From JAEHDI01 sp035455185 (GTDB taxonomy: Bacteria; Acidobacteriota; Terriglobia; Bryobacterales; Bryobacteraceae): 19,792 bases of DNA. A program made the position numbers and the translations under genes. The DNA lies in the NCBI GenBank assembly GCA_035455185.1, contig DATIFQ010000091.1:1-19792 (forward strand). Direction: 5' to 3'. Below, piece after piece: positions 1 to 6,662 of the stretch. Numbering within the stretch: position 1 is the first letter of the stretch; each line of letters starts with the position of its first letter. Below the pieces are notes generated by a model. The model was not told where the DNA came from. It ran no database searches and was given only the letters and a program-made list of their open reading frames with translations.

Positions 1-87
1 CAACTGAACCGTATTTCCTCGCGGGAAGGCAAAGAAGTTGGCCAGACGTCGAAATCACGAAGTGCAAAGAAGAACTGAGGCAGAAAA

Positions 88-1800
88 ATGAAAATGATCA
101 CTGCATTACTGACCGTATGCGGGTGTCTGGCGGCCCAGGCGCCGCAAGCTCCGAACCCGACTCAACGATCGACTCCAACCGAGAATGAGGCAAGGATGGC
201 CGCTGGGTCGATGCCCATCTATCGCGTCACCGTGATTGAGCGGACTACAAAAGCAGTCAATTACCATCACCGCGGTGGAGCTACAAAGATCGATTTCCAA
301 GGCACCCCCCTTCTGCCGCAGGCCCGCGGCGAGGCCAAGGTGGAAAGCAAACAGGGTTACATCGAGATCGAAGTGGAATTTGATGATCTTAAGCCTGCGA
401 CCGGGTACGGGGCAGAGTACCTCACGTACGTGTTGTGGGCCATCACCCCGGAAGGCCGCACATCCAACCTCGGCGAAGTACTCCTGAACGGAACCAAAAG
501 CAAGCTGAACGTGACTACCGAGCTGCAGTCGTTCGGCATGATCATGACGGCGGAACCGTATTTCGCGGTCACACAACCCAGCGATGTCGTGGTGATGGAA
601 AACGTGATCAGGCAAGATACGAGCGGGACTATTGAAGAGGTCGCCGCGAAGTACGAACTGCTGCAGAGGGGGCAGTACGTTTTCAACGTGAACCCGGCCG
701 AAATCAAGCCTGTGCGACTGGATCGGAAGGTGCCATTGGAGCTCTACGAAGCGCGAAACGCCGTTCAGATTGCACGTTGGACGGGCGCTCAACAGTATGC
801 TTCTGAGACCTACCAAAAGGCCGTCGAGGGGCTTCAGAACGCGGAGGGCTATTTGACGCGTAAGGCGGGCACGAAACCGATTGTGACGGCGGCGCGCGAG
901 GCCGTTCAAATGGCAGAAGATGCCCGAATTATCACTGTCAAGAGGATACAGGAAGACAAGTTGGCGAACGAGCGCCAGGCGGGAGTGGACCGCGAAATGC
1001 GCGCGGAGAACGACCGGGCTGCCGCGCAGTCTGAGACCGAGCGAGTCGCACGGGAAGCGGAGAAAGCGCGGGTCACCGCACAGGCCGAAGCTGAGCGCTT
1101 AAGGCAGGACAATGACGCGCGAACTGCGGCCGCGCAGAATGAAGCTGATCGTCTGAGACGGGAAAACGACGCCCAAAGAGCTGCTGCCCAGGCAGACGCT
1201 GATCGTTTGAAGCGGGAAAACGAGGCCCAAGCAGCGGCTGCGCAGAATGAAGCTGATCGTTTGAGACGGGAAAACGACGCCCAAAGAGCTACTGCCCAGG
1301 CGGACCTGGATCGCGCGGCCAGAGAGAGGGCACAAGCGGAGGCTGAAAAAACGGCCCTGCGAGCCCAGCTATTGGCACAATTCAACGCGATTCTCCAGAC
1401 TCGGGATACAGCCCGCGGCTTGATCGTAAATATGTCGGATGTCCTTTTCGACACGGCTAAGTTTTCGCTGCGCCCTCTGGCGCGTGAGAAGCTGGCCAAG
1501 GTGGCCGGCATCGTCTCGGGGCACCCGGGTCTGAGACTGGACGTAGAAGGTCATACCGACAGCGTGGGCGGCGATGACTACAATCAGCGGCTCTCCGAAC
1601 AACGCGGCGAGTCAGTGCGCGGCTACCTGATCCAGCAGGGAATGCCGGTGAGTTCGGTTACGACAAGGGGCTTCGGAAAGACTCAGCCAGTGGCTTCAAA
1701 TGACACCGCCGCAGGCCGACAACAGAATCGGCGGGTGGAACTGGTTATCTCCGGTGACATCATTGGTGCGGCGATCGGCTCGCCTATCGCGGCTAAGTAA
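88..1800 (+). CDS. Exported OmpA-family protein with long coiled coil
   Basis: Probable envelope protein of 570 aa that anchors to peptidoglycan through a C-terminal OmpA domain. The first 18 or so residues form a signal peptide ending near CLAAQA; a Cys pair (CGC) lies there, but the context is a poor lipobox, so lipoprotein status is open. Residues about 40-240 look like a beta-rich globular region. Residues about 270-430 are an Ala/Glu/Arg/Gln-rich coiled coil containing 18-residue repeats. Residues about 447-557 match OmpA_C: VLFDTAKFSL, then EGHTDSVG, YNQRLSEQRGESVRGYL and NRRVELVI. The Asp in GHTD and the Arg in SEQR are the residues that bind diaminopimelate in this family. The start is supported by GAGG seven bases upstream. 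The coiled coil may act as a periplasmic spacer between the N-domain and the wall (inference). Confidence 0.88.
   Translation: MKMITALLTVCGCLAAQAPQAPNPTQRSTPTENEARMAAGSMPIYRVTVIERTTKAVNYHHRGGATKIDFQGTPLLPQARGEAKVESKQGYIEIEVEFDDLKPATGYGAEYLTYVLWAITPEGRTSNLGEVLLNGTKSKLNVTTELQSFGMIMTAEPYFAVTQPSDVVVMENVIRQDTSGTIEEVAAKYELLQRGQYVFNVNPAEIKPVRLDRKVPLELYEARNAVQIARWTGAQQYASETYQKAVEGLQNAEGYLTRKAGTKPIVTAAREAVQMAEDARIITVKRIQEDKLANERQAGVDREMRAENDRAAAQSETERVAREAEKARVTAQAEAERLRQDNDARTAAAQNEADRLRRENDAQRAAAQADADRLKRENEAQAAAAQNEADRLRRENDAQRATAQADLDRAARERAQAEAEKTALRAQLLAQFNAILQTRDTARGLIVNMSDVLFDTAKFSLRPLAREKLAKVAGIVSGHPGLRLDVEGHTDSVGGDDYNQRLSEQRGESVRGYLIQQGMPVSSVTTRGFGKTQPVASNDTAAGRQQNRRVELVISGDIIGAAIGSPIAAK
1018..1341 (+). 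repeat. Six tandem 18-codon coiled-coil repeats
   Basis: Residues 311-418 of the OmpA-family protein are six 18-residue units of the form AxAQxxxDRLRRENDAQR. Units 3 and 5 (from positions 1126 and 1234) are identical in protein and nearly identical in DNA, a 108-bp offset. Units 1, 2 and 6 are more diverged. This pattern fits recent expansion by unequal recombination, and copy number may vary between strains. Confidence 0.85.
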
Positions 1801-1819
1801 GCCCGTCTGGGATTTCAAA

Positions 1820-1859
1820 CACGCAGGGCCGGCATCCGATGCGCCCCCGGCCCTGCGTG
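1820..1859 (+). terminator. Strong hairpin after the OmpA-family gene
   Basis: A perfect 13-bp stem (CACGCAGGGCCGG at 1820-1832 with its complement at 1847-1859) closes a 14-nt loop 20 bases after the stop codon. No T-tract follows on the plus strand, so it may be a terminator lacking a U-tract or an mRNA-stabilising 3' stem. Confidence 0.5.
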
Positions 1860-1956
1860 AAAGCGGCATGGAGGAACCTTTGGTTTAACAACGGAGTTGA
1901 GTCTTGCCACCCCCGGCTCGAGATTATAGGAACGCGCATTTTGAGGTCTGAACGCT

Positions 1957-2379
1957 ATGAATACGATAGGAACAGTAACCAACGAAAAACAAGGCCTTTC
2001 TTGGCGCGACTGGCAGGAGAGGAACCATCTCCAGGATCTGCACCGTGTGGCCCTGCGCGCGAAGCTGACGAAGTATGCTTCCATCGTGGTGTTGCTTCTG
2101 GCCGTGGTGTTCTGGAGCTACGCGGCGGACTACCAGGCGGTACTGGGGTTCGTAGTGTGCGCGGGCGCCGTCCGGGTCGCATTCCTGGCAGCCGCCGTGC
2201 GCAGGTACGATTGGGCAAGCCTGTTCATTGGCATGGCCCTGCTTTACAATCCGGTCTTCCCTCTGTTTGCACTCACTGGCCGCGTGGCTTTCTTCCTCGT
2301 GATCGCCAGCATCACCGCGTTTGCTGCGTCGTTGTTCCTGCTGAAGCCGCGCCTAACACCATCGGTTTCGGGGTGCTGA
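1957..2379 (+). CDS. Small four-helix membrane protein (copy 1 of 2)
   Basis: Protein of 140 aa with a soluble N-terminus of about 38 residues (GLSWRDWQERN) and four hydrophobic segments at roughly 40-58, 62-80, 85-104 and 107-125. The third segment carries the signature FIGMALLYNPVFPLF. The same plan and signature occur in the protein at 5093-5458 (ALLFNPLVPVF), together with a shared LGFVVCAGA/LGFVVCLGA block, so the two are paralogues. The family resembles short DUF6804-type membrane proteins, but I assign that only tentatively. The start has GAGGT nine bases upstream. Its function is unknown. It stands alone on the plus strand between debris and the OmpA-family gene. Confidence 0.7.
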   Translation: MNTIGTVTNEKQGLSWRDWQERNHLQDLHRVALRAKLTKYASIVVLLLAVVFWSYAADYQAVLGFVVCAGAVRVAFLAAAVRRYDWASLFIGMALLYNPVFPLFALTGRVAFFLVIASITAFAASLFLLKPRLTPSVSGC

Positions 2380-2573
2380 ACCCATACACGCTGGGGCGAT
2401 CCGCGGAGTTCCCGGTCTCCGGTGGCTGGCATCAGCCGTTTACTCTCCGCCCCGCCGGGCTCCCGCACAGTTGATCTGTTCGGGCATCGTGAAAACAACC
2501 AAGTTGCCCTTGTTTTGCATCTGCCTGGCTGCCACTTCCGCCCCGGTTGGCTTCTGGCTGAGAACCTTCTGAA

Positions 2574-2747
2574 ATGCCTGAGTTGTTCGAAAGCGGCTTA
2601 CGGGAGATTTTCCCGTACCTGCTGAAGTTGGAATGCGCTTGGGACTTCGAGGGCAAGACCGCCTGGGGCCTGGAGCAGGAAATAAAAGACTCAATCCGCG
2701 AGCGGCCTGAAAAGGAACTCACCGACGATGAATCGCCGGAGCGGTAG
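2574..2747 (+). CDS. Possible small acidic protein, 57 aa
   Basis: An ATG-to-TAG frame encodes a 57-residue, highly charged protein: it begins MPELFESGLREIFPYLLKLE, has GKTAWGLEQEIKDSIRERP in the middle and ends DDESPER. The composition looks like real protein rather than antisense noise, but no clear Shine-Dalgarno precedes it and I recognise no family. The surrounding 2380-2849 stretch otherwise shows only overlapping frames of poor composition. It may be a real small gene or a fragment of a larger lost one. Confidence 0.3.
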   Translation: MPELFESGLREIFPYLLKLECAWDFEGKTAWGLEQEIKDSIRERPEKELTDDESPER

Positions 2748-2849
2748 GAATACGGGTGCAGCGATTGGTGCGGGAGAAGGTGGGCATCGACCGGCGGCAG
2801 GTTGCCGTTGTTCGACCATCAAAGGTGCTGAATCACTGAAGAGCAACAG

Positions 2850-3074
2850 TCAGCTGCTCAGGCGGGGAAGATGCTTCTCGTACAGGAGTAGGAAGTCTTG
2901 CCCCTGCTGTCCCTCTAGCCAGAGAGGTTCTTGTACGCCCACAAAATGAATCTCCGCCCCCTCCTGTTGTTTGCCTGCAAAACGTCCCTCCAGTTCCTCG
3001 GTACGCAAAACAATATAGCTGACATAGGCCGGGTTGATTCGGTACTCGCCGACGGTGATAAATGATGGTTCCAT
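2850..3074 (-). CDS. Small conserved hypothetical protein, 74 aa
   Basis: Protein of 74 aa, MEPSFITVGEYRINPAYVSY and onward. It has the pattern of a widespread class of small beta-rich proteins: an initial strand, a conserved INPAYVSYI segment, then EIHFVGVQEPLWLEG and FLLLYEKHL. In these proteins a Gly-rich strand of the type VHFxGGxxLxLxG is usual. Function is unknown to me. The composition and hydrophobic periodicity argue for real coding, although no strong ribosome-binding site precedes the ATG. It is isolated, with no partner gene on its strand nearby. Confidence 0.55.
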   Translation of the reverse strand: MEPSFITVGEYRINPAYVSYIVLRTEELEGRFAGKQQEGAEIHFVGVQEPLWLEGQQGQDFLLLYEKHLPRLSS

Positions 3075-3244
3075 TCGTGCAAGTCTAGCATCGTCAGAAT
3101 CGAAGACTCCGTGCTCGAAGCGTGAACGCGGCGGTGACGCCGAGTTCTGAGCTGAAGCACGTGCTCCACGGTCCCAGTTCTCATGTCGAACAAACCTGCG
3201 GCTTGTAGGACGTGATTCCAGCGTGGTCTGTCGCCGGCAAAGTG

Positions 3245-3345
3245 TCAGGCCGATTTTTTACGCCAGTGGTAAACCGAAAGTGCAGCTAACGCTCCGGCGA
3301 AGAGTGCCACAGTACTCGGTTCCGGAACCTCCGTGAGAAAATCCC
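3245..3345 (-). pseudogene. Orphan PEP-CTERM tail
   Basis: The minus-strand frame ending at 3245 gives a textbook PEP-CTERM sorting signal: VPEPSTVALFAG, a hydrophobic stretch AALSVYHW, then RKKSA and stop. Such tails are cleaved by exosortase at the membrane and belong at the end of longer secreted proteins. Here the upstream frame rapidly becomes an implausible Arg/Ser-rich sequence with no signal peptide, and it runs into the promoter and start of an oppositely oriented ORF at 3409. I read it as the 3' stub of a gene whose body is lost. Confidence 0.6.
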
Positions 3346-3408
3346 GGATCTCACTGCCAGGAGCACGCTCTCTCCATTTCCAGCGGCGGGACAGGAAGGA
3401 GGTCGCAG

Positions 3409-3552
3409 ATGAGAATACTTCTGGTCTTGATCTTCTGCCTCGGTGCGCCAGCAGCGATCGCGCAGTCAGTTGTACTGAAAATCGCATATCAGACCTCCTT
3501 GAACAGTTCGACCTCGTTGCCATTAACTTGCGCCCCCTGGCCTGGCAGATGA
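3409..3552 (+). CDS. Start of a secreted protein, 47 aa, possibly frameshifted
   Basis: A very strong Shine-Dalgarno (AGGAAGGAGG at 3393-3402) precedes an ATG and a classic signal peptide, MRILLVLIFC through APAAIA. The frame stops after 47 residues. A +1 shift just after the signal peptide opens a better-looking frame (ENRISDLLEQFDLVAINL and onward) that continues to 3644 and overlaps the 3' end of the convergent HTH gene. The locus is therefore either a very small exported protein or a secreted protein of about 78 aa broken by a frameshift. No family is recognised. Confidence 0.4.
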   Translation: MRILLVLIFCLGAPAAIAQSVVLKIAYQTSLNSSTSLPLTCAPWPGR

Positions 3553-3604
3553 GCACAAGTAACGTTACTCGATCGGCAAGAGGTGTTCAGGAGACGTTCT
3601 TGTC

Positions 3605-4483
3605 CTATGTGCCCCCACCCTCGGATTGCGGAGTTGGGAAATGAAGAGGGTCTCTGAGGTTTTGCAGCTCTCGGTAGTAATAGAGGGCAGCGGGGTGCCG
3701 TGCTTTGAACTTCAGCCTCTTCAGAAACTCGATCTCCTCTTCCGAGGCATCGCCGCTGAGGGCGCTATTCTTGAGAAACTCCTCCAGACCGGGCTCCATC
3801 TCGAACGGCTGTTCAGGCTCCCTTTCGACAAACTCGAATCTCTTCAGCGGGCCAAGCGCCAGTCTACGGTTGAGGACAATCTCCACCCCAAACGTCATCA
3901 GATCGACGTCCCAGGATTCGATCAGCGGATCGAGGAAGGAGACCCAGTTTTCAACCGAGACGTGAAAGACATCCGTTTCCAGGAACTCGAGAATCGTGAC
4001 ACGCATCTGTTCATAGGTCCGGCCGCTGAGACGAGCCACCAGGCGGAGCCAGTTTTCACTCTCCAGTTCTTCTTTGGCAACTCGCTTGGCAACGTCCAAG
4101 AGCTTCTGCGTTACCAGCCGTTCGAGTTCGCCGAAGGGCTCCTTCCCAAAGATCGCGCGGACCTGGTCCTGCTTGGCAGGCGCGCATTTGCGAAGCATCA
4201 ACTCTCGAAACCCCTGAAACAAAGGGCGGGGAGGTTCCGCCAGCTTCTTCTTCAAGGCTTCCCTCCGTTGGAGGTCGGCCAACCTCGCAAGCTCACCGCT
4301 CGGGAGCCTCAAGAACTCTCCCATCTTGTCGTAGATGTCGGTCCGGTTCGGTGCCGGCGGCGTTTTCTTCCCTCCCAGCAATTGCGAGATGTAGGAGTCG
4401 GTCACCTGAGCAGCAGCGGCCAGATCTCTCTGACCGACCCCCAATTCCTTCAACCGGCGCCGAATCACCAAGGCCAGGTCCAC
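3605..4483 (-). CDS. XRE-type helix-turn-helix regulator
   Basis: Protein of 292 aa with an N-terminal XRE/Cro-like HTH at about residues 5-45: VIRRRLKELGVGQRDLAAAA, then VTDSYISQLLGGKK. A Leu/Glu/Arg-rich helical region follows, and the C-terminal 200 residues have no recognised domain (EEEIEFLKRLKFKARHPAAL near the end). An upstream TTG at 4513 is in frame, but I prefer the GTG at 4483 because AAGGA lies six bases before it and the TTG has no ribosome-binding site. The gene diverges from the plus-strand cluster that starts at 4682 and ends in groEL. A palindrome and a sigma70 promoter lie between them, which suggests it regulates itself and that cluster (inference). Confidence 0.8.
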   Translation of the reverse strand: MDLALVIRRRLKELGVGQRDLAAAAQVTDSYISQLLGGKKTPPAPNRTDIYDKMGEFLRLPSGELARLADLQRREALKKKLAEPPRPLFQGFRELMLRKCAPAKQDQVRAIFGKEPFGELERLVTQKLLDVAKRVAKEELESENWLRLVARLSGRTYEQMRVTILEFLETDVFHVSVENWVSFLDPLIESWDVDLMTFGVEIVLNRRLALGPLKRFEFVEREPEQPFEMEPGLEEFLKNSALSGDASEEEIEFLKRLKFKARHPAALYYYRELQNLRDPLHFPTPQSEGGGT

Positions 4484-4535
4484 AATGTTTCCTTTGCGCT
4501 TTCCATTAACCAAAAATATTTAAGTCTACAGCGAG

Positions 4536-4548
4536 AGTATCGCATACT
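4536..4548. promoter_or_regulatory. Candidate operator palindrome
   Basis: AGTAT-cgc-ATACT is a perfect 5-bp inverted repeat with a 3-nt centre. It lies between the HTH regulator and the divergent cluster, ending 5 bp before the plus-strand -35 element. Its placement suits a repressor or activator site for the neighbouring HTH protein. No binding evidence is available. Confidence 0.4.
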
Positions 4549-4553
4549 TCCGC

Positions 4554-4582
4554 TTGACAAGAGGAATAATTTCACCTAAACT
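4554..4582 (+). promoter_or_regulatory. Sigma70-type promoter of the groESL-containing cluster
   Basis: A perfect -35 TTGACA (4554-4559) is followed after 17 bp by TAAACT (4577-4582), four of six matches to the -10 consensus. The zone is AT-rich against a GC-rich background. The -35 read on the other strand is TTGTCA, so a divergent promoter for the HTH gene could share the site. The first gene starts 100 bp downstream at 4682. Confidence 0.6.
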
Positions 4583-4681
4583 AGTTAATGACTGAGCACA
4601 TCCGCCCAATCTGCAGATCGTCTGAACTAAGCAGGTCCTCTGCAGTTTCCCCTCTTAGCCAACCCGACCGGGGAGGTCGAT

Positions 4682-5008
4682 ATGTTCGCTCGCACCGTCT
4701 CCATCCGCCTGAAACCAAACGGAATTGTGGAGTTCAGCCGGGTAATCGAGAACGAGACCATTCCCCTGCTTCGAAAACAAAAAGGGTTCCAGGACGAAAT
4801 CACCTTCTTCATCCCAGGCGGAAGCGAAGCCGTCGAGATCAGTCTGTGGGACCGGAGAGAGGACGCGGACGCCTATGGCCGCAAGGCCACCGCGAAGTTG
4901 CGGAAGGCCTTTGAGAACGTGATTGAGGGAGATTCCGAGGTTCGCACTTATGCGGTTTCGAATTCGACGTTCCACAAGATCGCCGTTCCGGTCTTTGCCC
5001 GAAGCTGA
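4682..5008 (+). CDS. ABM-like dimeric alpha/beta-barrel protein
   Basis: Cytoplasmic protein of 108 aa with the ferredoxin-like strand-helix pattern of antibiotic-biosynthesis-monooxygenase (ABM) domains: VSIRLKPNGIVEFSRVIENE, then IPLLRKQKGFQDEITFFIP, EAVEISLWDRREDADAYGRK and RTYAVSNSTF. Members form homodimeric barrels; many are oxygenases and others simply bind small ligands. No catalytic residue can be assigned here. The start has GGGGAGG five bases upstream. It is the first gene after the promoter at 4554 and may set up the cluster that runs to groEL. Confidence 0.75.
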   Translation: MFARTVSIRLKPNGIVEFSRVIENETIPLLRKQKGFQDEITFFIPGGSEAVEISLWDRREDADAYGRKATAKLRKAFENVIEGDSEVRTYAVSNSTFHKIAVPVFARS

Positions 5009-5092
5009 GCGGGTTCTCGCTGAGAGCCAAGTCCACCCTCAGTGTCGTCTGGCAAAGAGCAATGCACACATAGAGGAAAAGGAGATTTCCAA

Positions 5093-5458
5093 GTGCTTAC
5101 GAAGACAATGAAGTGGATCACTATCGGGGCGTTAGTCGCAGCGGCAATCCTGTGGCGCTCCGCCGCGAACTCGCAGGTTCCGCAATTCCTGCTGGGCTTC
5201 GTCGTTTGTTTGGGCGCGAGCGTCGTAGTGCTGCAAGCCGGCCGGGTGAAGAAGTTCGTCTGGGCTGGTGGATTTACTGCCATCGCTCTGCTCTTCAACC
5301 CCCTCGTGCCGGTCTTTCCGTTCGGTGGCGAGTGGGGGCGCTGGCTGGTTTTGCTCACCCTCGTGCCGTTCGCGGTCTCATTGATAACGCTGAGGACCCA
5401 GCCACTGCTGTCGATCCCATCGATCACAGACCGGAATCCGGGAAGTGAATCACTGTAG
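5093..5458 (+). CDS. Small four-helix membrane protein (copy 2 of 2)
   Basis: Protein of 121 aa made almost entirely of four hydrophobic segments (ITIGALVAAAILW; FLLGFVVCLGASVVV; FVWAGGFTAIALLFNPLVPV; WLVLLTLVPFAVSLITL). The longer frame from ATG 5042 is in phase, but I choose the GTG at 5093 because GGAGA at 5081-5085 sits seven bases before it and the extra 17 residues are charged and uninformative. It is a paralogue of the protein at 1957-2379: same topology, the LGFVVCxGA block and the ALLxNPxxPxF motif. It may be a DUF6804-type protein (tentative). It lies 84 bp after the ABM-like gene in the same direction. Function unknown. Confidence 0.72.
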   Translation: MLTKTMKWITIGALVAAAILWRSAANSQVPQFLLGFVVCLGASVVVLQAGRVKKFVWAGGFTAIALLFNPLVPVFPFGGEWGRWLVLLTLVPFAVSLITLRTQPLLSIPSITDRNPGSESL

Positions 5459-5471
5459 AGCTAAGAGTGAG

Positions 5472-5502
5472 GGTTGGGCGGGCGCGCAAAGGGCGCCCAA
5501 CC
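5472..5502 (+). promoter_or_regulatory. Intercistronic hairpin
   Basis: GGTTGGGCG (5472-5480) pairs perfectly with CGCCCAACC (5494-5502) around a 13-nt GC-rich loop. It lies between the membrane-protein stop and the Shine-Dalgarno AAGGA (5505-5509) of the next gene. There is no T-tract. It could be a partial terminator, a processing site or a translation-level control. Confidence 0.45.
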
Positions 5503-5517
5503 TGAAGGACATACCAA

Positions 5518-6201
5518 ATGACAAGCTTTCGCATCTTTGCAGTTTCGCTTTCGTGGGTTGTGCTCGCTTCGCCGCTGCTGTACGCCGGAGATCTCTCCAG
5601 ATACCGCAGCTTTCAACTCGGAGCGGACCTCCCGACAATCGCCGGGCAGGCGCGGATGGACCCATCTGAGGCGAAGGTGGTCCATCGTCTTCCGGCCCTA
5701 ATCCAAGTGCTCGAGTGGCGCCCCCAGCCCCTCGGGCCATCGACCCGGGTGGAATCGGCGGACAAGGTTGTCTTCAGCTTCTACAACGGCGAACTGTACC
5801 GAATCGTGGTCAATTACGACCGGTACAACACGGAAGGATTGACGGCTGAGGACCTCATCGAGGCGATTTCAGCAACGTATGGAACTGCGACGACGAATGC
5901 CGCTGGGATCACCCTGCAGTCCGTCTACGACGCCAACGAAAACGTGAAAGTCATCGCGTGCTGGGAGGATTCGAGCTATTCGATGAACCTGGTGCGTTCC
6001 TCATACCAGCCAACTTTTGCATTGGTCGTCTTTTCGAAGCGGCTGGATTCACTGGCGGGGGTGGCGGTCGCCGAAGCGGTCCGGTTGGAGAAGGAACAGG
6101 CTCCCCAGAGAGAGATCGAACGCCAGGAGAAACAAGCGGAGGAGAATCGAGTGCTGCAAGAGAAGGCCAGGCTGGCGAACAAGCCGGGTTTTCGCCCTTG
6201 A
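5518..6201 (+). CDS. Exported hypothetical protein with C-terminal charged helix
   Basis: Protein of 227 aa with a signal peptide (MTSFRIFAVS through SPLLYA, cleavage probably before GDLSRY). The mature part begins with SFQLGADLPTIAGQARM and contains a beta-rich section (VVFSFYNGELYRIVVNYDRY) and a helix (EGLTAEDLIEAISATYG). This pattern is seen in several secreted proteins of unknown function. The last 35 residues are a Glu/Gln/Arg-rich amphipathic helix, likely a coiled coil. AAGGA lies eight bases upstream of the ATG. It is in line with the groEL cluster, 26 bp ahead of the receiver-like gene. Confidence 0.65.
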   Translation: MTSFRIFAVSLSWVVLASPLLYAGDLSRYRSFQLGADLPTIAGQARMDPSEAKVVHRLPALIQVLEWRPQPLGPSTRVESADKVVFSFYNGELYRIVVNYDRYNTEGLTAEDLIEAISATYGTATTNAAGITLQSVYDANENVKVIACWEDSSYSMNLVRSSYQPTFALVVFSKRLDSLAGVAVAEAVRLEKEQAPQREIERQEKQAEENRVLQEKARLANKPGFRP

Positions 6202-6264
6202 ACGCCGCACGCGCGAGCACCGGCGCCATGACAGACACGATCAAAACGGGGACCCTTTTGTTCG
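6178..6264 (+). repeat. Duplicated translation-start block, copy 1 (partner 7753-7827)
   Basis: The sequence around the start of the receiver-like gene is repeated around the start of the gene at 7791. The first 20 nt (6178-6197 against 7753-7772) match at 18 positions. A 12-nt length difference follows. Both copies then carry CGCGAGC, GGCGCC, the ATG and about nine codons specifying MTDTIKTGT, with scattered silent changes. Copy 2 has GGAGG before the ATG; in copy 1 this has become ACCGG. The proteins diverge after about residue 11. Confidence 0.8.
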
Positions 6265-6662
6265 TCGGCGCAGCGGAAGGCGATGGCCTTTCTCTCGGCG
6301 CGATTCTCCGGGAATCCGACTGGCAGTTGCACGGGACCAGGAATTGCCAGGAGGCTCTCGAGTTCCTCGACAAGAACCGTATCTCCGTGGTTCTTTCTGA
6401 AGCAGAACTGCCCGATGGCAATTGGAGAGAACTACTGAACAGCATGGCAAAACGCTCTGCTGCTCCAAGCCTCATCGTGTCGTCCCGTTTGGCTGACGAC
6501 CGCCTCTGGGCGGAAGTGCTGAGTCTGGGTGGCTTCGACGTGCTGATGACACCTTTTGAAACGGAGGAGGTTTTGCGGGTGACCTTCGGTGCCCGGCAGA
6601 ACTCGCGATCGAGAGCCGAAGGCTTGCAGCGCTTAGGCCAACCTGGAGGTCGAAATGAGTAG
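6228..6662 (+). CDS. Degenerate receiver-domain (pseudo-receiver) protein
   Basis: Protein of 144 aa folding like a CheY-type receiver, judged from the strand and helix order: GTLLFVGAAEGDG, EALEFLDKNRISVVLSEAEL, APSLIVSSRLADDRLWAEVL, LGGFDVLMTPFETEEVL. The activation machinery is altered. The N-terminal acidic pair is replaced by Gly-Ala (VGAA). The phosphoacceptor Asp position is Glu58 (SEAELPDG), and the conserved Lys before PF is Thr108. It therefore probably does not accept phosphate and may be locked or act as a binding module (inference). The ATG at 6228 is chosen because it opens the MTDTIKTGT block shared with the gene at 7791; an in-frame ATG at 5958 would overlap the upstream gene extensively. 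The gene overlaps the slipin gene by 8 nt, suggesting coupled translation. Confidence 0.72.
   Translation: MTDTIKTGTLLFVGAAEGDGLSLGAILRESDWQLHGTRNCQEALEFLDKNRISVVLSEAELPDGNWRELLNSMAKRSAAPSLIVSSRLADDRLWAEVLSLGGFDVLMTPFETEEVLRVTFGARQNSRSRAEGLQRLGQPGGRNE

Noticed and set aside
3626..4579. Long plus-strand frame of 317 codons opposite the HTH regulator
   Set aside because: It is the antisense of the HTH gene, is rich in Arg/Gln/Leu without domain signals, and lacks a ribosome-binding site.
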